Origin: Halorubrum persicum
GTDB taxonomy: Archaea; Halobacteriota; Halobacteria; Halobacteriales; Haloferacaceae
Length of the DNA: 64,000 bases
NCBI RefSeq assembly: GCF_002727125.1
Contig: NZ_NHOA01000147.1
Location: 18,290-82,289, forward strand
Reading direction: 5' to 3'
Numbering within the stretch: the first letter of the stretch is position 1; the number at the start of each line of letters is the position of its first letter. Shown piece after piece: positions 24,618 through 34,650 of this stretch. The position numbers and the translations under genes were made by a program. The notes under the pieces are model-generated. The model did not search any database. It was given only the letters and a program-made list of their open reading frames with translations, and was not told the DNA's origin.

Positions 24618-25841
24618 ATGTCCACGTTCGACACCATCGACAGCCTCCCGGCAGACTCGCGCGTCCTCGTTCGACTCGACCTCAACTCCCCCATCGAGGA
24701 CGGAGAACCGCAGGACAACCGCCGGTTCGAGCGCCACGCCGAGACGGTCCGCGAGCTCGCCGACGCCGGCCACCGCGTCGTCCTGCTGGCCCATCAGGGC
24801 CGCCCGGGCCGGGACGACTTCACGTCGCTCGCCGGGCACGCCGACATCCTCGCGGACCACGTCGGCCGCGAGGTCGCCTTCGTCGCGGACACCTACGGCG
24901 ACGAGGCGCTGGCGGCGATCGACGCGCTCGGCGCGGGCGAGGTGCTCCTGTTGGAGAACGCCCGGATGTGCGACGACGAGCTCCCAGAGGAGTCGCCCGA
25001 GGCGAAGGCCGAGACGGAGTTCGTGACGACGCTCGCCCCGCGGTTCGACGCGTACGTCAACGACGCCTACTCGGCAGCCCACCGGAAGCACGCCTCGCTT
25101 GTCGGCTTCCCGCTCGCGCTCCCCTCGTACGCGGGCCGCGTGATGGAGACGGAGTACGAGGCCAACACCGCCATCGCGACCCGCGAGTTCGACGGCCCGG
25201 TGACGATGGTCGTCGGCGGGACGAAGGCGACCGACGTGATCGGCGTGATGGACGCCTTAGACGACCGGGTCGACCGCTTCCTGCTCGGGGGCGTCGCCGG
25301 CGAGCTCTTCTTGCGCGCCGCGGGGCACCCGGTCGGCCACGATGTAGGAGAGATGGACCTGTTCGACGAGCAGTGGGACGAGAACCGCGAGCTGATCGAG
25401 TCGGTGCTCGACGAGCGCGGCGACGAGATCCGGCTCGCGACCGACCTCGCGTACGAGGGGCCCGACGGCGACCGCGCGGAGGTCGCCGTCGACGACATCG
25501 ACGAGAAGACGGAGGGGTACCTCGACGTCGGGTCGGAGACGGTGGCGGCCTACGAGCCGCCGATCCGCGAGTCCGACGCGGTGTTCGTGAAGGGCGCGCT
25601 CGGCGTCTTCGAGGACGAGCGCTTCGCGGACGGCACCGTGGGCGTGCTCGAAGCGATCGCCGAGACCGACTGCTTCTCGGTGGTCGGCGGCGGCGACACC
25701 TCGCGGGCGATCGAGATGTACGGGCTCGACGAGTCGGCGTTCTCGCACGTCTCGATCGCCGGCGGGGCGTACATCCGGGCGCTGACGGGCGAGCCGCTGC
25801 CGGCCGTGGAGGTCCTGGAGGCGGCGGCCGCGGAGCAGTAG
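24618..25841 (+). CDS. pgk: Phosphoglycerate kinase
   Basis: 407 residues, the usual length. Substrate-site motifs VLVRLDLNSPIEDG (17-30), LLAHQGRPG (about 55-63), and ATP-site motifs (VVGGTKATDVIG, FVKGALGVFEDERFADGT, VVGGGDTSRAIE). It transfers phosphate from 1,3-bisphosphoglycerate to ADP. Usual archaeal variants occur (LAHQGRPG for LSHLGRP). Follows gap and has its own promoter. Confidence 0.96.
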   Translation: MSTFDTIDSLPADSRVLVRLDLNSPIEDGEPQDNRRFERHAETVRELADAGHRVVLLAHQGRPGRDDFTSLAGHADILADHVGREVAFVADTYGDEALAAIDALGAGEVLLLENARMCDDELPEESPEAKAETEFVTTLAPRFDAYVNDAYSAAHRKHASLVGFPLALPSYAGRVMETEYEANTAIATREFDGPVTMVVGGTKATDVIGVMDALDDRVDRFLLGGVAGELFLRAAGHPVGHDVGEMDLFDEQWDENRELIESVLDERGDEIRLATDLAYEGPDGDRAEVAVDDIDEKTEGYLDVGSETVAAYEPPIRESDAVFVKGALGVFEDERFADGTVGVLEAIAETDCFSVVGGGDTSRAIEMYGLDESAFSHVSIAGGAYIRALTGEPLPAVEVLEAAAAEQ

Positions 25842-25923
25842 GCGGGACCAGCGCGACCGGGAGTCGGATACGGAAAGGGGAGAGCGGAGGACTGACGACT
25901 CGTCCTCGTGCGCTCGGCGGCGA

Positions 25924-26388
25924 CTACTCCTCGTTGAGGTCGAGGTCGAACTGTTCGTTTTCGGTGACGGGGTTGAGCACGACGCTGGTGTTCGATTCGC
26001 GGATGTCCGCGTCGGTGAGGATCGACTTGATCTGCTCGTTCATCCCGTCCGTGTCGGTGAACTTCCCGATGGCGATCACGTCGTAATCTCCCGTGACCTC
26101 GTAGACGCTCACCATCTGCTTCTCCTGCCGGAGCTTCTCGGTCACGTCGGGGAGCGCGCTCCCCTCGACTTTGAGCTGGAGCACCGCCGTCACGTCGTAG
26201 CCGAGCTTGTCGTAGTCGACGATCGGGGTGTACCCCCGAATCACCCCCTCGTCCTCGAGATCGCGGAGGTGGTTCGACACCGTCGTCACCGATACGTCGA
26301 GCTCGTCGCCGAGGCTTCTGAGACTCGCCCGCCCGTTGCTGAGAAGGGAGTTGACGAGTTTCGCATCGAGGTTTTCGTACGTCATCAC
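25924..26388 (-). CDS. lrp: Lrp/AsnC-family transcription regulator
   Basis: 154 residues from the ATG at 26388 (or the adjacent ATG at 26385). N-terminal helix-turn-helix ([31 protein letters not shown], residues about 23-53, split over the two helices) and a C-terminal RAM domain ([18 protein letters not shown]) that binds amino acids. Divergent to glnA, as in Halobacterium, where Lrp controls glnA. The 123-base gap holds both TATA boxes and a repeated AACGTCCAG, which could be its site. Probably an auto-regulated sensor of glutamine or another amino acid. Confidence 0.92.
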   Translation of the reverse strand: MMTYENLDAKLVNSLLSNGRASLRSLGDELDVSVTTVSNHLRDLEDEGVIRGYTPIVDYDKLGYDVTAVLQLKVEGSALPDVTEKLRQEKQMVSVYEVTGDYDVIAIGKFTDTDGMNEQIKSILTDADIRESNTSVVLNPVTENEQFDLDLNEE

Positions 26389-26409
26389 ACCTATCCACGT
26401 CGTCAGGGG

Positions 26410-26418
26410 TTTATAATT
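26410..26418 (-). promoter_or_regulatory. TATA box of lrp
   Basis: On the minus strand ATTATAAAC, centred about 26 bases before the lrp ATG at 26388. Confidence 0.6.
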
Positions 26419-26423
26419 TTACG

Positions 26424-26508
26424 AACGTCCAGCATTTTTGCGCGACTGGCGGTTCATGCGCCAAGCGATAAGGCCTTTATACTGGCAGATAACGAATGAA
26501 ACGTCCAG
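26424..26508. promoter_or_regulatory. glnA/lrp intergenic repeat pair and glnA TATA box
   Basis: The 9-base sequence AACGTCCAG occurs at 26424-26432 and again at 26500-26508, next to the lrp and glnA starts. The glnA TATA-like TTTATAC is at 26476-26482, about 33 bases before the glnA ATG. The repeats are candidates for Lrp operators. Confidence 0.45.
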
Positions 26509-26511
26509 AAC

Positions 26512-27882
26512 ATGACGGACGAACACGCGAAACCGGACGGCGGCCTCACGGCCGAAGAACAGGCAGTACTCGACGAGATCGAAGAGAAAAACGTCGATTT
26601 CCTGCGGCTCCAGTTCACCGACATTCTCGGCGTCGTGAAGAACGTCTCCGTCCCCGCCCACCAGGCGGAGAAGGCGTTCACCGAGGGGATCTACTTCGAC
26701 GGCTCCTCCATCGAGGGGTTCGTACGGATTCAGGAGTCGGACATGCGTCTCGTCCCCGACCCCGAGACGTTCGCGGTGCTCCCGTGGCGGAGCGACGGCA
26801 ACGGCGACAGCGGGGCCGCGCGGCTCATCTGTGACATCGTGACCACGGAGGGCGAACCGTTCGTCGGCGGTCCGCGTCAGGTGCTCAAGCGCGTCCTCGA
26901 GGAGGCCGAGGAGATGGGTTACTCCGTCTCGATCGGGCCGGAGCCGGAGTTCTTCCTGTTCGAGAAGGACGACGACGGCAACGCGACGACGATCCCCCAC
27001 GACAACGGCGGGTACTTCGATCTGGCGCCGAAGGACCTCGCGTCCGACGTGCGCAAGGAGATCATCTTCACCTTGGAGAAGATGGGCTTCGAGATCGAGG
27101 CCTCGCACCACGAGGTCGCCGAGGGGCAACACGAGATCAACTTCAAGTACGACGACGCGCTCACCACCGCGGACAACATCGCGACGTTCCGCGCCGTCGT
27201 CCGCGCGGTCGCCGAGCAGCACGACCTGCACGCGACGTTCATGCCCAAGCCGATCGCCGACATCAACGGCTCGGGGATGCACAGCCACATCTCGCTGTTC
27301 GACGAGGACGGCAACGCGTTCGCCGACGACTCGGACGAGTTCAACCTGAGCGAGACCGCCTACCAGTTCATGGGCGGTATCCTGAACCACGCGCCCGCGT
27401 TCACGGCCGTCACCAACCCGACCGTGAACTCCTACAAGCGCCTCGTGCCCGGCTACGAGGCGCCCATCTACGTCGCGTGGTCCGACACGAACCGCTCGGC
27501 GCTCGTCCGCGTCCCCGACGCGGCCGGCGTCTCCGCGCGGTTCGAGGTCCGCAGCCCCGACCCGTCCTGTAACCCCTACCTCGGGATGGCGTCGCTCATC
27601 GCCGCCGGCCTCGACGGGATCAAGACGGAGGCCGACCCCGGCGACCCGGTCCGCGAGGACATCTACGAGTTCGACGACGAGAAGCGTCAGGAGTACGGCA
27701 TCGAGACGCTGCCGCCGAACCTCGGCGCCGCGGTCGAGGAGTTGGAGGCGGACGAAGTGATGCAGGAGGCGCTCGGTCCGCACACCTCCGAGAAGTTCGC
27801 CGAGGCGAAGTCCCAGGAGTTCAGCGAGTATCTCACCCAGGTGTCCGAGTGGGAGGAGGACCGCTACCTGGAGACGTTCTGA
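26512..27882 (+). CDS. glnA: Glutamine synthetase type I
   Basis: 456 residues. It makes glutamine from glutamate, ammonia and ATP. Motifs: [19 protein letters not shown] (beta-grasp and metal site), [10 protein letters not shown] (metal-binding glutamates), [17 protein letters not shown] (ATP site), [17 protein letters not shown] (substrate loop), [15 protein letters not shown]. There is no clear NLYDLP-type adenylylation site, so control probably works by feedback and through Lrp. Divergent lrp neighbour. Confidence 0.97.
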   Translation: MTDEHAKPDGGLTAEEQAVLDEIEEKNVDFLRLQFTDILGVVKNVSVPAHQAEKAFTEGIYFDGSSIEGFVRIQESDMRLVPDPETFAVLPWRSDGNGDSGAARLICDIVTTEGEPFVGGPRQVLKRVLEEAEEMGYSVSIGPEPEFFLFEKDDDGNATTIPHDNGGYFDLAPKDLASDVRKEIIFTLEKMGFEIEASHHEVAEGQHEINFKYDDALTTADNIATFRAVVRAVAEQHDLHATFMPKPIADINGSGMHSHISLFDEDGNAFADDSDEFNLSETAYQFMGGILNHAPAFTAVTNPTVNSYKRLVPGYEAPIYVAWSDTNRSALVRVPDAAGVSARFEVRSPDPSCNPYLGMASLIAAGLDGIKTEADPGDPVREDIYEFDDEKRQEYGIETLPPNLGAAVEELEADEVMQEALGPHTSEKFAEAKSQEFSEYLTQVSEWEEDRYLETF

Positions 27883-28108
27883 GGCGACGACGCGGTTCGA
27901 CGCCGGCGGTCTCTCCCGGTGTCTTTCAACTCTCTCGGTCTCTTGCGGCTCTCTCCTGCCGTCCGTTTCGTTCCGCCGCTGTGTCGGTACCGACCTGCGT
28001 TCCGTGACGTGCGCGTAGCCCGAACGCGGTCGATAGCGGTGCGCAGTACACCACGGCAAGAAGCGAAAATCGCGTCGTCGAGCGTCCGTTACCGACGGCC
28101 GCTCCCGC

Positions 28109-31100
28109 CTAGCACTCCGACCAGCCGCACGACTCGCACGTCTTGCAGCCCTCGGAGTAGTAGAGATTCATCCCGCCGCACTCGGGACACTCGGGCGACT
28201 CGCCCGCCGCGATCAGTTCCTGCATCGCGTCGTCGGCGCCGGCCGCGTCGTCCGCGGTCTCGGGAGCGTCGGCGCCCGAAACGTCGGTCGCGGACGACGC
28301 GCTGACCGCGCCGCCGTCGGTCTGGCTCGGGGGTTCGGCGACGCCCTCCACGTCGTCGAGGCTCTGCTGTTGGGGGATCCCCTTGTCGATCTCGTCGTCG
28401 AGGTAGCGGCGGAGCGCGGTGCCGATCGCGTCCGGGATAGACTGGATCTGCTCGCCTTTGTCCCACGCGACCTTCGGGCTCCGGGTGCCCTGCAGCTCGT
28501 CGACGATCTCCTCGGGGTCGACGCCCGAGCGGAGCGCCGTCGAGATGACCTTCGCGAGCGCCTCGGTGAAGGAGTTGGTGTAGCCGCCGGAGTGGCCGAT
28601 GTTCGCGAACAGCTCGAACGGCAGCCCCTTCTCGTCCTCGTTGATGGTGACGTACAGCTTTCCGTACCCCGTCTCGACCCGCTGCGTGACGCCGTTCAGG
28701 GAGTCCGGGCGCGGACTGCGTTCGCTGTAGTCGATCCGGGGCTGCTCGCTGGCCTCGAGCAGGTCCGAGATCTCCGCGTCGATTGCCCGCTGGACATCCT
28801 CGTTGTCGAGGAACGACTCGATGCCGCCGAACACCTCGCCGATCTGCTCGACGATCGCCTCGGCCGCCTCGCTCTCGTCGGCGAACTCCGTGTTCTTCGC
28901 GCGCGTCGTGAGCACCTGCTTCGAGCGGGTGCCGTCGCGGTAGACGGTGACGCCCTTGCCGCCGTGGTCGTAGATGTAGCGGTACACCTCTTCCATCTCC
29001 TCGGCGGTGGCGTCGTTCGGGAAGTTACACGTCTTCGAGATGGCGGAGTCGACGCCCTCCTGACACGCGCACTGGACCGCCGCGTGCTGCTTGCCGGAGA
29101 GGTCGCCGGTGACGACGAACAGTTCGCCGATGGCGTCCGGCACCGTCTCCAGGCCGTCAACGCCGTCGAACTCGTTCGTCGCCATCTGCTCTTGGGCCTC
29201 CTGTTTGACGGCGTCGACGTCGACGTCGTTCTCCTCTAAGGTGCGGAGGAAGTAGTCGTCGAACTCGACGAGCATCTCGTCGCCCTGCACGTCGTCGGAG
29301 ACGTTCTTGTAGTAGGCGACGTTGTAGATGGGCTCACAGCCGCCGGTGGTGTTGCCGATCATCGACGTCGTACCCGTGGGCGCGATCGTCGTCGTGTTGT
29401 GGTTGCGCACCGGGAAGCCATCTTCCCACTCGTCGGCGTCGAGGCCGGTGTAGTGCTCGAACCACTCGCGGTACTCGGTGGGGTTCGCGTACTTCGACTC
29501 CTCCCAGTCGTTGAACGTTCCGCGCTCCTCGGCGAGCTTGTGGGAGGTCTGCTTCGACGCGTGGTTGATGTGGGTCATCAGCTGGCGGGCGACCTCGTTG
29601 CCCGGCTCGGTGCCGTACTGGATCCCGAGCTGGATGTACAGCTGTGCGAGCCCCATGATGCCGAGCCCGATCTTCCGCATGTCGCGGACCTTCTGTTCGA
29701 TCTTCTCGACCGGGAAGTCCGACATCGTGACCACGTTTTCCAGGAAGCGGGTCCCGTAGTCGATCCGCTCGTCGAACTCCTCGAAGTCGATCGCCTCCTC
29801 GAGGAAGGCGTCGATCGCCGCCGCCTGCGAGTCGTACTCGTCGGCGTGCGCCTCGGACCAGACGCGCCAGTCCGGCGCGTCCTGCGCCGCGAGCGTCGAG
29901 AGGTTGATGTGGCCGAGGTTACACGCCTCGTACTCCTCGAGCGGCTGCTCGCCGCAGGGGTTTGTCGCGAGGATCCGGTGATCGGGGTGCTCCTCGACGT
30001 CGAACGAGTGCTCCTTGTTCACGCGTTCGAGGTAGATGACGCCCGGCTCCCCGTTCTCGTGAGCGCCCTCGATCATGTCGTCCCACAGCTCTTGGGCGGG
30101 GATCGAGAGCTCCTCGCCGACCTCGACGTGCTCGCCGAGGCCGAACATGTCGTAGATCTCCTTCGTCTCCGGCGTCGCGATGTGCGGCTCCTCGGTGCGC
30201 GGGTTCGTGAAGGTGAACTCCTCGTCGTTGTACAGCGCCTCCATGAAGTCGTCCGTGACGCCGACGCTGATGTTGAAGTTCGACAGGTGGCCCTCGACCG
30301 CGTTGCGGAGGTGTTCGGGGACCTTCCCGTCGTCGTCGATGAGGTCGCGGGCCTCTTCCAAGGCGTCCGCGAAGGAGTTGTGGGTGAAGTCGTCGGGGTC
30401 GTTCAGCCGGAGCGAGTGCGCCAGCGAGACGTCCTTGTTCTTCGAGTGGATGAACTGGATGACGTCGGGATGGGAGACGCGCATGACGCCCATCTGCGCG
30501 CCGCGTCGCGCGCCGCCCTGCGCGATCGTCTCGCACATCTGGTCGAACGTCCGCATGAACGTGATCGGCCCGGAGGCGATGCCGCCCGTCGAGCCGACGG
30601 AGTCGCCGTAGGGGCGGAGCTTCCAGAACGCGTACCCCATGCCGCCGCCGGACTGGAACACCTCGGCCGCCTCCTTGGCGGTCTGGTGAATGTCGGTGAT
30701 GTCGTCGTCGGGGGAGTCGACGAAGCAGGCGGAGAGCTGCTGGAGCTCGTCGCCCGCGTTCATCAGCGTCGGCGAGTTCGGCATGAAGGAGAGCTGTTCC
30801 ATCCCGTCGCGGAACCGGTCCGCGGTCGCTTCGACGTGGTCGCGCACGCTCTCGGGCAGCTCGGGGACGACCGTGTCGTACGCGAACTTGTTGACGTTGT
30901 GCGCGGTGAGCGCCGTCTCGACCTCGTCGTTCGCGGTCGTGCCCGTGCCGAAGACCTCGGCGGCAAGCTCGTCGCGCCGCGGGTGGTCGGGCTTCAGCTG
31001 GTCGGGCGTGACCGTGACCTCGACGCCCTGTTTCTCGGCCTCGAAGACGGCCTCCGCAAGCGCGACGTTGCGCGCGACGCGGTCGAACAGCTCCTCGGGG

Positions 31101-31255
31101 TCTTCGATCGCCTCCCCGTCCGCGTTCTTCCGGAGGTAGCGCGCGGGCAGGATGTTGTGATAGGCGTTGGCCGTGAGACGCTCCTCCATCGTCTCGCCCG
31201 TGGTGCGTTTGATCGGCAGTTCGAGTTCGTCGGCGGCGACGCCGTCGCTGCTCAT
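28109..31255 (-). CDS. nrdJ: Adenosylcobalamin-dependent (class II) ribonucleotide reductase
   Basis: 1048 residues from the ATG at 31255; the frame stays open another 154 codons but that part is repetitive, unlike the family. It reduces ribonucleotides for DNA synthesis using a B12 radical. NSPTLMNAG, SACFVDSPDDD with the redox cysteine, GGGMGYAFWKLRPYG, NPCGEQPLEEY with the active-site Cys/Glu, and NHASKQTSHKLAEERG are present. An insertion of about 60 residues follows the catalytic domain, and the C-terminus ends in a zinc finger (SPECPECGGMNLYYSEGC, then TCESCGW) that carries the reducing cysteines. Intact gene. Confidence 0.94.
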   Translation of the reverse strand: MSSDGVAADELELPIKRTTGETMEERLTANAYHNILPARYLRKNADGEAIEDPEELFDRVARNVALAEAVFEAEKQGVEVTVTPDQLKPDHPRRDELAAEVFGTGTTANDEVETALTAHNVNKFAYDTVVPELPESVRDHVEATADRFRDGMEQLSFMPNSPTLMNAGDELQQLSACFVDSPDDDITDIHQTAKEAAEVFQSGGGMGYAFWKLRPYGDSVGSTGGIASGPITFMRTFDQMCETIAQGGARRGAQMGVMRVSHPDVIQFIHSKNKDVSLAHSLRLNDPDDFTHNSFADALEEARDLIDDDGKVPEHLRNAVEGHLSNFNISVGVTDDFMEALYNDEEFTFTNPRTEEPHIATPETKEIYDMFGLGEHVEVGEELSIPAQELWDDMIEGAHENGEPGVIYLERVNKEHSFDVEEHPDHRILATNPCGEQPLEEYEACNLGHINLSTLAAQDAPDWRVWSEAHADEYDSQAAAIDAFLEEAIDFEEFDERIDYGTRFLENVVTMSDFPVEKIEQKVRDMRKIGLGIMGLAQLYIQLGIQYGTEPGNEVARQLMTHINHASKQTSHKLAEERGTFNDWEESKYANPTEYREWFEHYTGLDADEWEDGFPVRNHNTTTIAPTGTTSMIGNTTGGCEPIYNVAYYKNVSDDVQGDEMLVEFDDYFLRTLEENDVDVDAVKQEAQEQMATNEFDGVDGLETVPDAIGELFVVTGDLSGKQHAAVQCACQEGVDSAISKTCNFPNDATAEEMEEVYRYIYDHGGKGVTVYRDGTRSKQVLTTRAKNTEFADESEAAEAIVEQIGEVFGGIESFLDNEDVQRAIDAEISDLLEASEQPRIDYSERSPRPDSLNGVTQRVETGYGKLYVTINEDEKGLPFELFANIGHSGGYTNSFTEALAKVISTALRSGVDPEEIVDELQGTRSPKVAWDKGEQIQSIPDAIGTALRRYLDDEIDKGIPQQQSLDDVEGVAEPPSQTDGGAVSASSATDVSGADAPETADDAAGADDAMQELIAAGESPECPECGGMNLYYSEGCKTCESCGWSEC

Positions 31256-31709
31256 TCGACGGCCACCCCGCTCGGTTGGCGTGGGATATGGATCATCTGT
31301 AGTGTTGATGTACTGGCGAGGCGGGCCCTTGTACGTTCGGATGTTCGGACCCGACAGTCGCGATATGTACGATTCGTTATGCAACGTCCGTTCCGCGCGT
31401 CTGACGTTGGATTTCGGTACGTCGGCAACGAACGGACTCCGGACACATAAGCGTAGCCAGACCGGGGTGAAACTGATCGGCCACCGAGAAAACCGGGGTA
31501 ATGAGCCGTCTCCCCACCGGAACAAAAGGGGGGTTTCGAGACGGCGATGCGCCGAAGGGTGCGGCGCGGTCCCGCGCTCACGGCCGACGGACCGGTGATC
31601 ATTTGTCGTCGTTTGACGAAGTTCTTGCCGCAAACCTGTCAGAGTTCGACAACTGGCCGCTCGAGCGCCCTCCCACAAACTTATGCCGGACCTCGCCGTG
31701 GACGCGGAC
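31256..31709. other. 454-bp intergenic region upstream of nrdJ with a strong stem-loop
   Basis: No gene is seen on either strand. GCCGTCTC at 31505-31512 pairs perfectly with GAGACGGC at 31538-31545 and the C-run and G-run inside it can pair further. The region must hold the promoters of nrdJ (minus) and the small gene at 31710 (plus); the TATA of the latter is at about 31678-31685. Confidence 0.45.
31678..31685 (+). promoter_or_regulatory. TATA box of the small membrane protein gene
   Basis: AAACTTATG-type box centred 28 bases before the ATG at 31710, deciding that start over the in-frame ATG at 31683. Confidence 0.5.
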
Positions 31710-31922
31710 ATGACCACTTCGCTCGCCGCGCTCGCGGCCTCGATACCGCTTCAGGCCGGCATCCTCGGCAGCCAGACCGGACAGCTACTCGTCGCGCTCG
31801 TCGCCGTGGCAGTCGTGATCATCCTCGGGAAGTTCGTGTTGAAGCTCGCGTGGCGGCTCGTCACGATCGGGATCGTCGTCGTCGCCGTGCTCTACCTGCT
31901 GTCGACGCTGGGCGTCGTGTGA
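31710..31922 (+). CDS. Small membrane protein, 70 residues
   Basis: Starts MTTSLAALAASIPLQAG; two closely spaced hydrophobic segments (LLVALVAVAVVIILGKFVLKL and LVTIGIVVVAVLYLLSTLGVV). The in-frame ATG at 31683 would precede the expected transcription start, so I chose 31710. No known function; convergent with cdc48. Confidence 0.6.
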   Translation: MTTSLAALAASIPLQAGILGSQTGQLLVALVAVAVVIILGKFVLKLAWRLVTIGIVVVAVLYLLSTLGVV

Positions 31923-31983
31923 GCCGTCGGGTACCGTTGGAAAAATCGCCGCCGCGGACCGACGCTGACCGAAGCCGGGCCGA

Positions 31984-34251
31984 CTACTGGAACGCCGTGC
32001 CGGGCTCGGTCTCCGCAGATTCGACCTCCGACCGGCGGAACTGCTGTTCGATCTCCTCGTAACGCTCGCGCGTCTCGGGGGTGACGCTCGGGTTCACCTC
32101 GTCCAGGGCGTCCTCGAAGTGCTGCATCGTGACGCGGACGTTGCCGACGGACTCGCCGACTTCCTCGCGCGTGACGCTGCCGATGAACTCCCGGGAGGCG
32201 TTCATCGACGCCTCGCGGGCCACCGCCTCGATGTCGGCGCCGACGTACCCCTCGGTCTTCCGAGCGATCGCGTCGAGGTCGACGTCGTCGGCCAGCGGCT
32301 TGTTCCGGGTGTGGACCTCCAGAATCTTCCGGCGCGCGTCCTCGTCCGGCACGGGGACGTGCACGTGGCGGTCCAGCCGGCCGGGGCGGAGCAGCGCCGA
32401 GTCGATGAGGTCCGGGCGGTTCGTCGTCGCGATGACGACCACGTCCTCCAGCGACTCGAGCCCGTCGAGCTCCGTCAGCAGCTGGGAGACGACGCGTTCG
32501 CCGACGCCGGAGTCACCGGAGTTCTTGCCGCGCTCGGTCGCGATCGAGTCGATCTCGTCGAAGAACACGATCGTCGGCGCGTTCTCGCGGGCCTTGCTGA
32601 ACACCTCGCGGACGCCCTTCTCGGACTCGCCCACGTACTTGTTCAGCAGCTCGGGCCCCTTGATCGAGATGAAGTTCGACTCGCTCTCGTTGGCGACGGC
32701 CTTCGCGAGCAGGGTCTTCCCCGTGCCCGGCGGCCCGTACATCAGCACGCCCTTGGCGGCCTGCATGTCGAGCTCCTCGAACACTTCGGGGTACTCGAGC
32801 GGCCACTGGATCGTCTCGCGGAGCCGCTCTTTGGTGCCCTCCAACCCGCCGACCTGCTCCCAGCTCACGTCCGGGACTTCGACGAACACCTCGCGGAGCG
32901 CGGAGGGTTCGATCCCCTTCATCGCCTCCTTGAAGTCGGACTCCGTGACCTGGATGGAGTTCAGCACGTCGGCGTCGATCTCGTCGCTTTCGAGGTCGAT
33001 CTCGGGGCGGATGCGCCGCAGCGCGTGCATCGCCGACTCCTTCGCCAGCGATTCGAGGTCGGCCCCGACGAAGCCGTGCGTGTTCTCGGCGTACTCGTCC
33101 AAGTCGATCTCGTCGACCAGCGGCATGTTCCGCGTGTGGACCTGCAGGATCTCCTTCCGTCCGTCGCGGTCCGGGACCCCGACCTCGATCTCGCGGTCGA
33201 ACCGGCCCCCGCGCCGGAGCGCGGGGTCGATGGCGTCGACGCGGTTCGTCGCCCCGATGACGACGACCTCACCGCGCTCTTCGAGCCCGTCCATCAGCGA
33301 GAGCAGCTGGGCCACGACGCGGCGCTCCACGTCGCCGCCGGCCTCCTCGCGCTTCGGCGCGATGGAGTCGAGCTCGTCCATGAAGATGATCGCGGGCGAC
33401 TCCTCGGACGCCTCCTCGAACACCTCGCGGAGCTTCTCCTCCGACTCGCCGTAGTACTTCGACATGATCTCCGGGCCGGAGATCGTGTGGAAGTTCGCGT
33501 CGATCTCGTTGGCGACGGCCTTCGCGATCAGCGTCTTCCCGGTGCCCGGCGGGCCGTGCAGGAGCACGCCCTTCGGCGGGTCGATCCCGAGCCGCTTGAA
33601 TAGCTCCGGGTGCCGCATCGGCAGCTCGATCATCTCCCGGACCTGTTCGAGCTCGCTGTCGAGCCCGCCGATGTCCTCGTAGGTCACGTCGGGACCCTCG
33701 CTCGCGGCGTCGCCGTCGCCGCTCGGCTCGGCCAGCTCCTCGGCGGGGACCTCGGAGATCTCGATCTCGGTGTCGTCGGTGATGACGACGGTGCCGGAGG
33801 GGGTCGTCGAGGCGACTTTCATCGGCACCGCCTGCGACTGGCCGCCCATCAGCCCGAACCCCATCGACGTGCGGATCGTCTGGCCCTCGGTCACCGGCTG
33901 CCCGGAGAGCTTGTCGCGGATGAACGGGGCGATCTGCCCGCGGACGCGGAGCTGGCTCGGGAACGCGATCGTCACCGACTCCGCCCGCGAGACGTCGACG
34001 TCCTCGACCGTCACGCGGTCGTCGATCCCGACGTTCGCCTCCTGGCGAAGTCGGCCGTCGATACGCACGACGCCGGTTCCGTCGTCTTCGGGGTAGCCGG
34101 GCCAGACGCGGGCGATCGCGGCCCCGTCCGGTCCCTCGACGCGAACGATGTCTCCGCCGGAGAGCCCGAGCTCCTCGGCGGCGACGCGGTCGATCGCCGC
34201 GAGGCGGCGTCCGGCGTCCTTCTGTTTCAGCGGTCTGACGGTGAGCTTCAT
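31984..34251 (-). CDS. cdc48: CDC48/VCP-type AAA+ ATPase
   Basis: 755 residues. An N-terminal substrate/adaptor domain (about 1-185, double-psi barrel and beta-clam) is followed by two AAA modules, each with GPPGTGKT Walker A (near 225 and 500), Walker B ([20 protein letters not shown]) and an arginine-finger region. The ring unfolds proteins, feeding the proteasome in archaea. It lacks the C-terminal HbYX tyrosine of some relatives: the end is TAFQ. Its ATG overlaps the stop of the Hsp20-like gene ahead of it (ATGA), so they are co-translated. Confidence 0.96.
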   Translation of the reverse strand: MKLTVRPLKQKDAGRRLAAIDRVAAEELGLSGGDIVRVEGPDGAAIARVWPGYPEDDGTGVVRIDGRLRQEANVGIDDRVTVEDVDVSRAESVTIAFPSQLRVRGQIAPFIRDKLSGQPVTEGQTIRTSMGFGLMGGQSQAVPMKVASTTPSGTVVITDDTEIEISEVPAEELAEPSGDGDAASEGPDVTYEDIGGLDSELEQVREMIELPMRHPELFKRLGIDPPKGVLLHGPPGTGKTLIAKAVANEIDANFHTISGPEIMSKYYGESEEKLREVFEEASEESPAIIFMDELDSIAPKREEAGGDVERRVVAQLLSLMDGLEERGEVVVIGATNRVDAIDPALRRGGRFDREIEVGVPDRDGRKEILQVHTRNMPLVDEIDLDEYAENTHGFVGADLESLAKESAMHALRRIRPEIDLESDEIDADVLNSIQVTESDFKEAMKGIEPSALREVFVEVPDVSWEQVGGLEGTKERLRETIQWPLEYPEVFEELDMQAAKGVLMYGPPGTGKTLLAKAVANESESNFISIKGPELLNKYVGESEKGVREVFSKARENAPTIVFFDEIDSIATERGKNSGDSGVGERVVSQLLTELDGLESLEDVVVIATTNRPDLIDSALLRPGRLDRHVHVPVPDEDARRKILEVHTRNKPLADDVDLDAIARKTEGYVGADIEAVAREASMNASREFIGSVTREEVGESVGNVRVTMQHFEDALDEVNPSVTPETRERYEEIEQQFRRSEVESAETEPGTAFQ

Positions 34252-34499
34252 CGCTGTCCCTCCACGGTGATCACGCCGTTCTCGACGACGACCGAATCGG
34301 CCTCGCCCGGGAGCTCGAACTCCGACTCGACGGGCTCGCCGTCTCCCTCGATCACGACGATCGCTGTCTCGCCGACGGTGTCGACGGAGACGTTCACGGC
34401 GTCGGCGCCCAGATCGGCGGCGACGACCCACCCGTCCTCGTACTCGTACCGGCGGAGCAACGCGCCGTCGCCGGTCGATCGGGTCTGTTGGTGATTCAT
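34248..34499 (-). CDS. Hsp20-like small protein, DUF7127-like
   Basis: 83 residues with a crystallin-like beta pattern: [53 protein letters not shown]. This is the compact core of the Hsp20/CS fold without an N-terminal arm, a form often found next to cdc48 in haloarchaea. It may be an adaptor for CDC48 or a small holdase. The overlap with cdc48 and the shared promoter at 34501-34542 make a two-gene unit. DUF number from memory. Confidence 0.7.
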   Translation of the reverse strand: MNHQQTRSTGDGALLRRYEYEDGWVVAADLGADAVNVSVDTVGETAIVVIEGDGEPVESEFELPGEADSVVVENGVITVEGQR

Positions 34500-34500
34500 G

Positions 34501-34542
34501 CTAACTACAAGTTAGGCGCGAGAGTATATAAATATATCGCCT
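34501..34542 (-). promoter_or_regulatory. Promoter with palindromic operator for the Hsp20-like/cdc48 operon
   Basis: TATA-rich block (about 34524-34538, TATATAAATATAT) followed on the minus strand by the perfect inverted repeat CTAACT-ACA-AGTTAG at 34501-34515, which touches the expected transcription start and the ATG at 34499. A dimeric repressor could block transcription there. Confidence 0.6.
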
Positions 34543-34617
34543 AAAATCGCATGACGTGAGATATCGACGGCGTATCGGTAGTGTTGCGGTTCGGGGGTCG
34601 ATCCGGGCGCGGCGGCG

Positions 34618-34626
34618 ACCTTTATG
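34618..34626 (+). promoter_or_regulatory. TATA box of the alpha/beta hydrolase gene
   Basis: CCTTTATGA centred 28 bases before the ATG at 34651, arguing for a leaderless start there and against the frame's earlier ATG at 34624. Confidence 0.5.
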
Positions 34627-34650
34627 AGGCGGCGCGCGGGACCAATCTCC

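Noticed and set aside
29399..31450. A long plus-strand frame opposite nrdJ
   Set aside because: It mirrors the codon pattern of nrdJ and consists of Arg, Val, Leu and Glu runs; no motif or start context supports it. The same holds for the long antisense frames over cdc48, lysS, pgk and kae1.
31256..31709. A cobalamin riboswitch upstream of the B12-dependent reductase
   Set aside because: No B12-box consensus was seen, and such riboswitches are not known in haloarchaea; the hairpin alone is not enough.
31256..31717. A 154-residue N-terminal extension of the ribonucleotide reductase
   Set aside because: The composition is unlike the family, and the ATG at 31255 gives the expected start; the open frame results from the high GC content.
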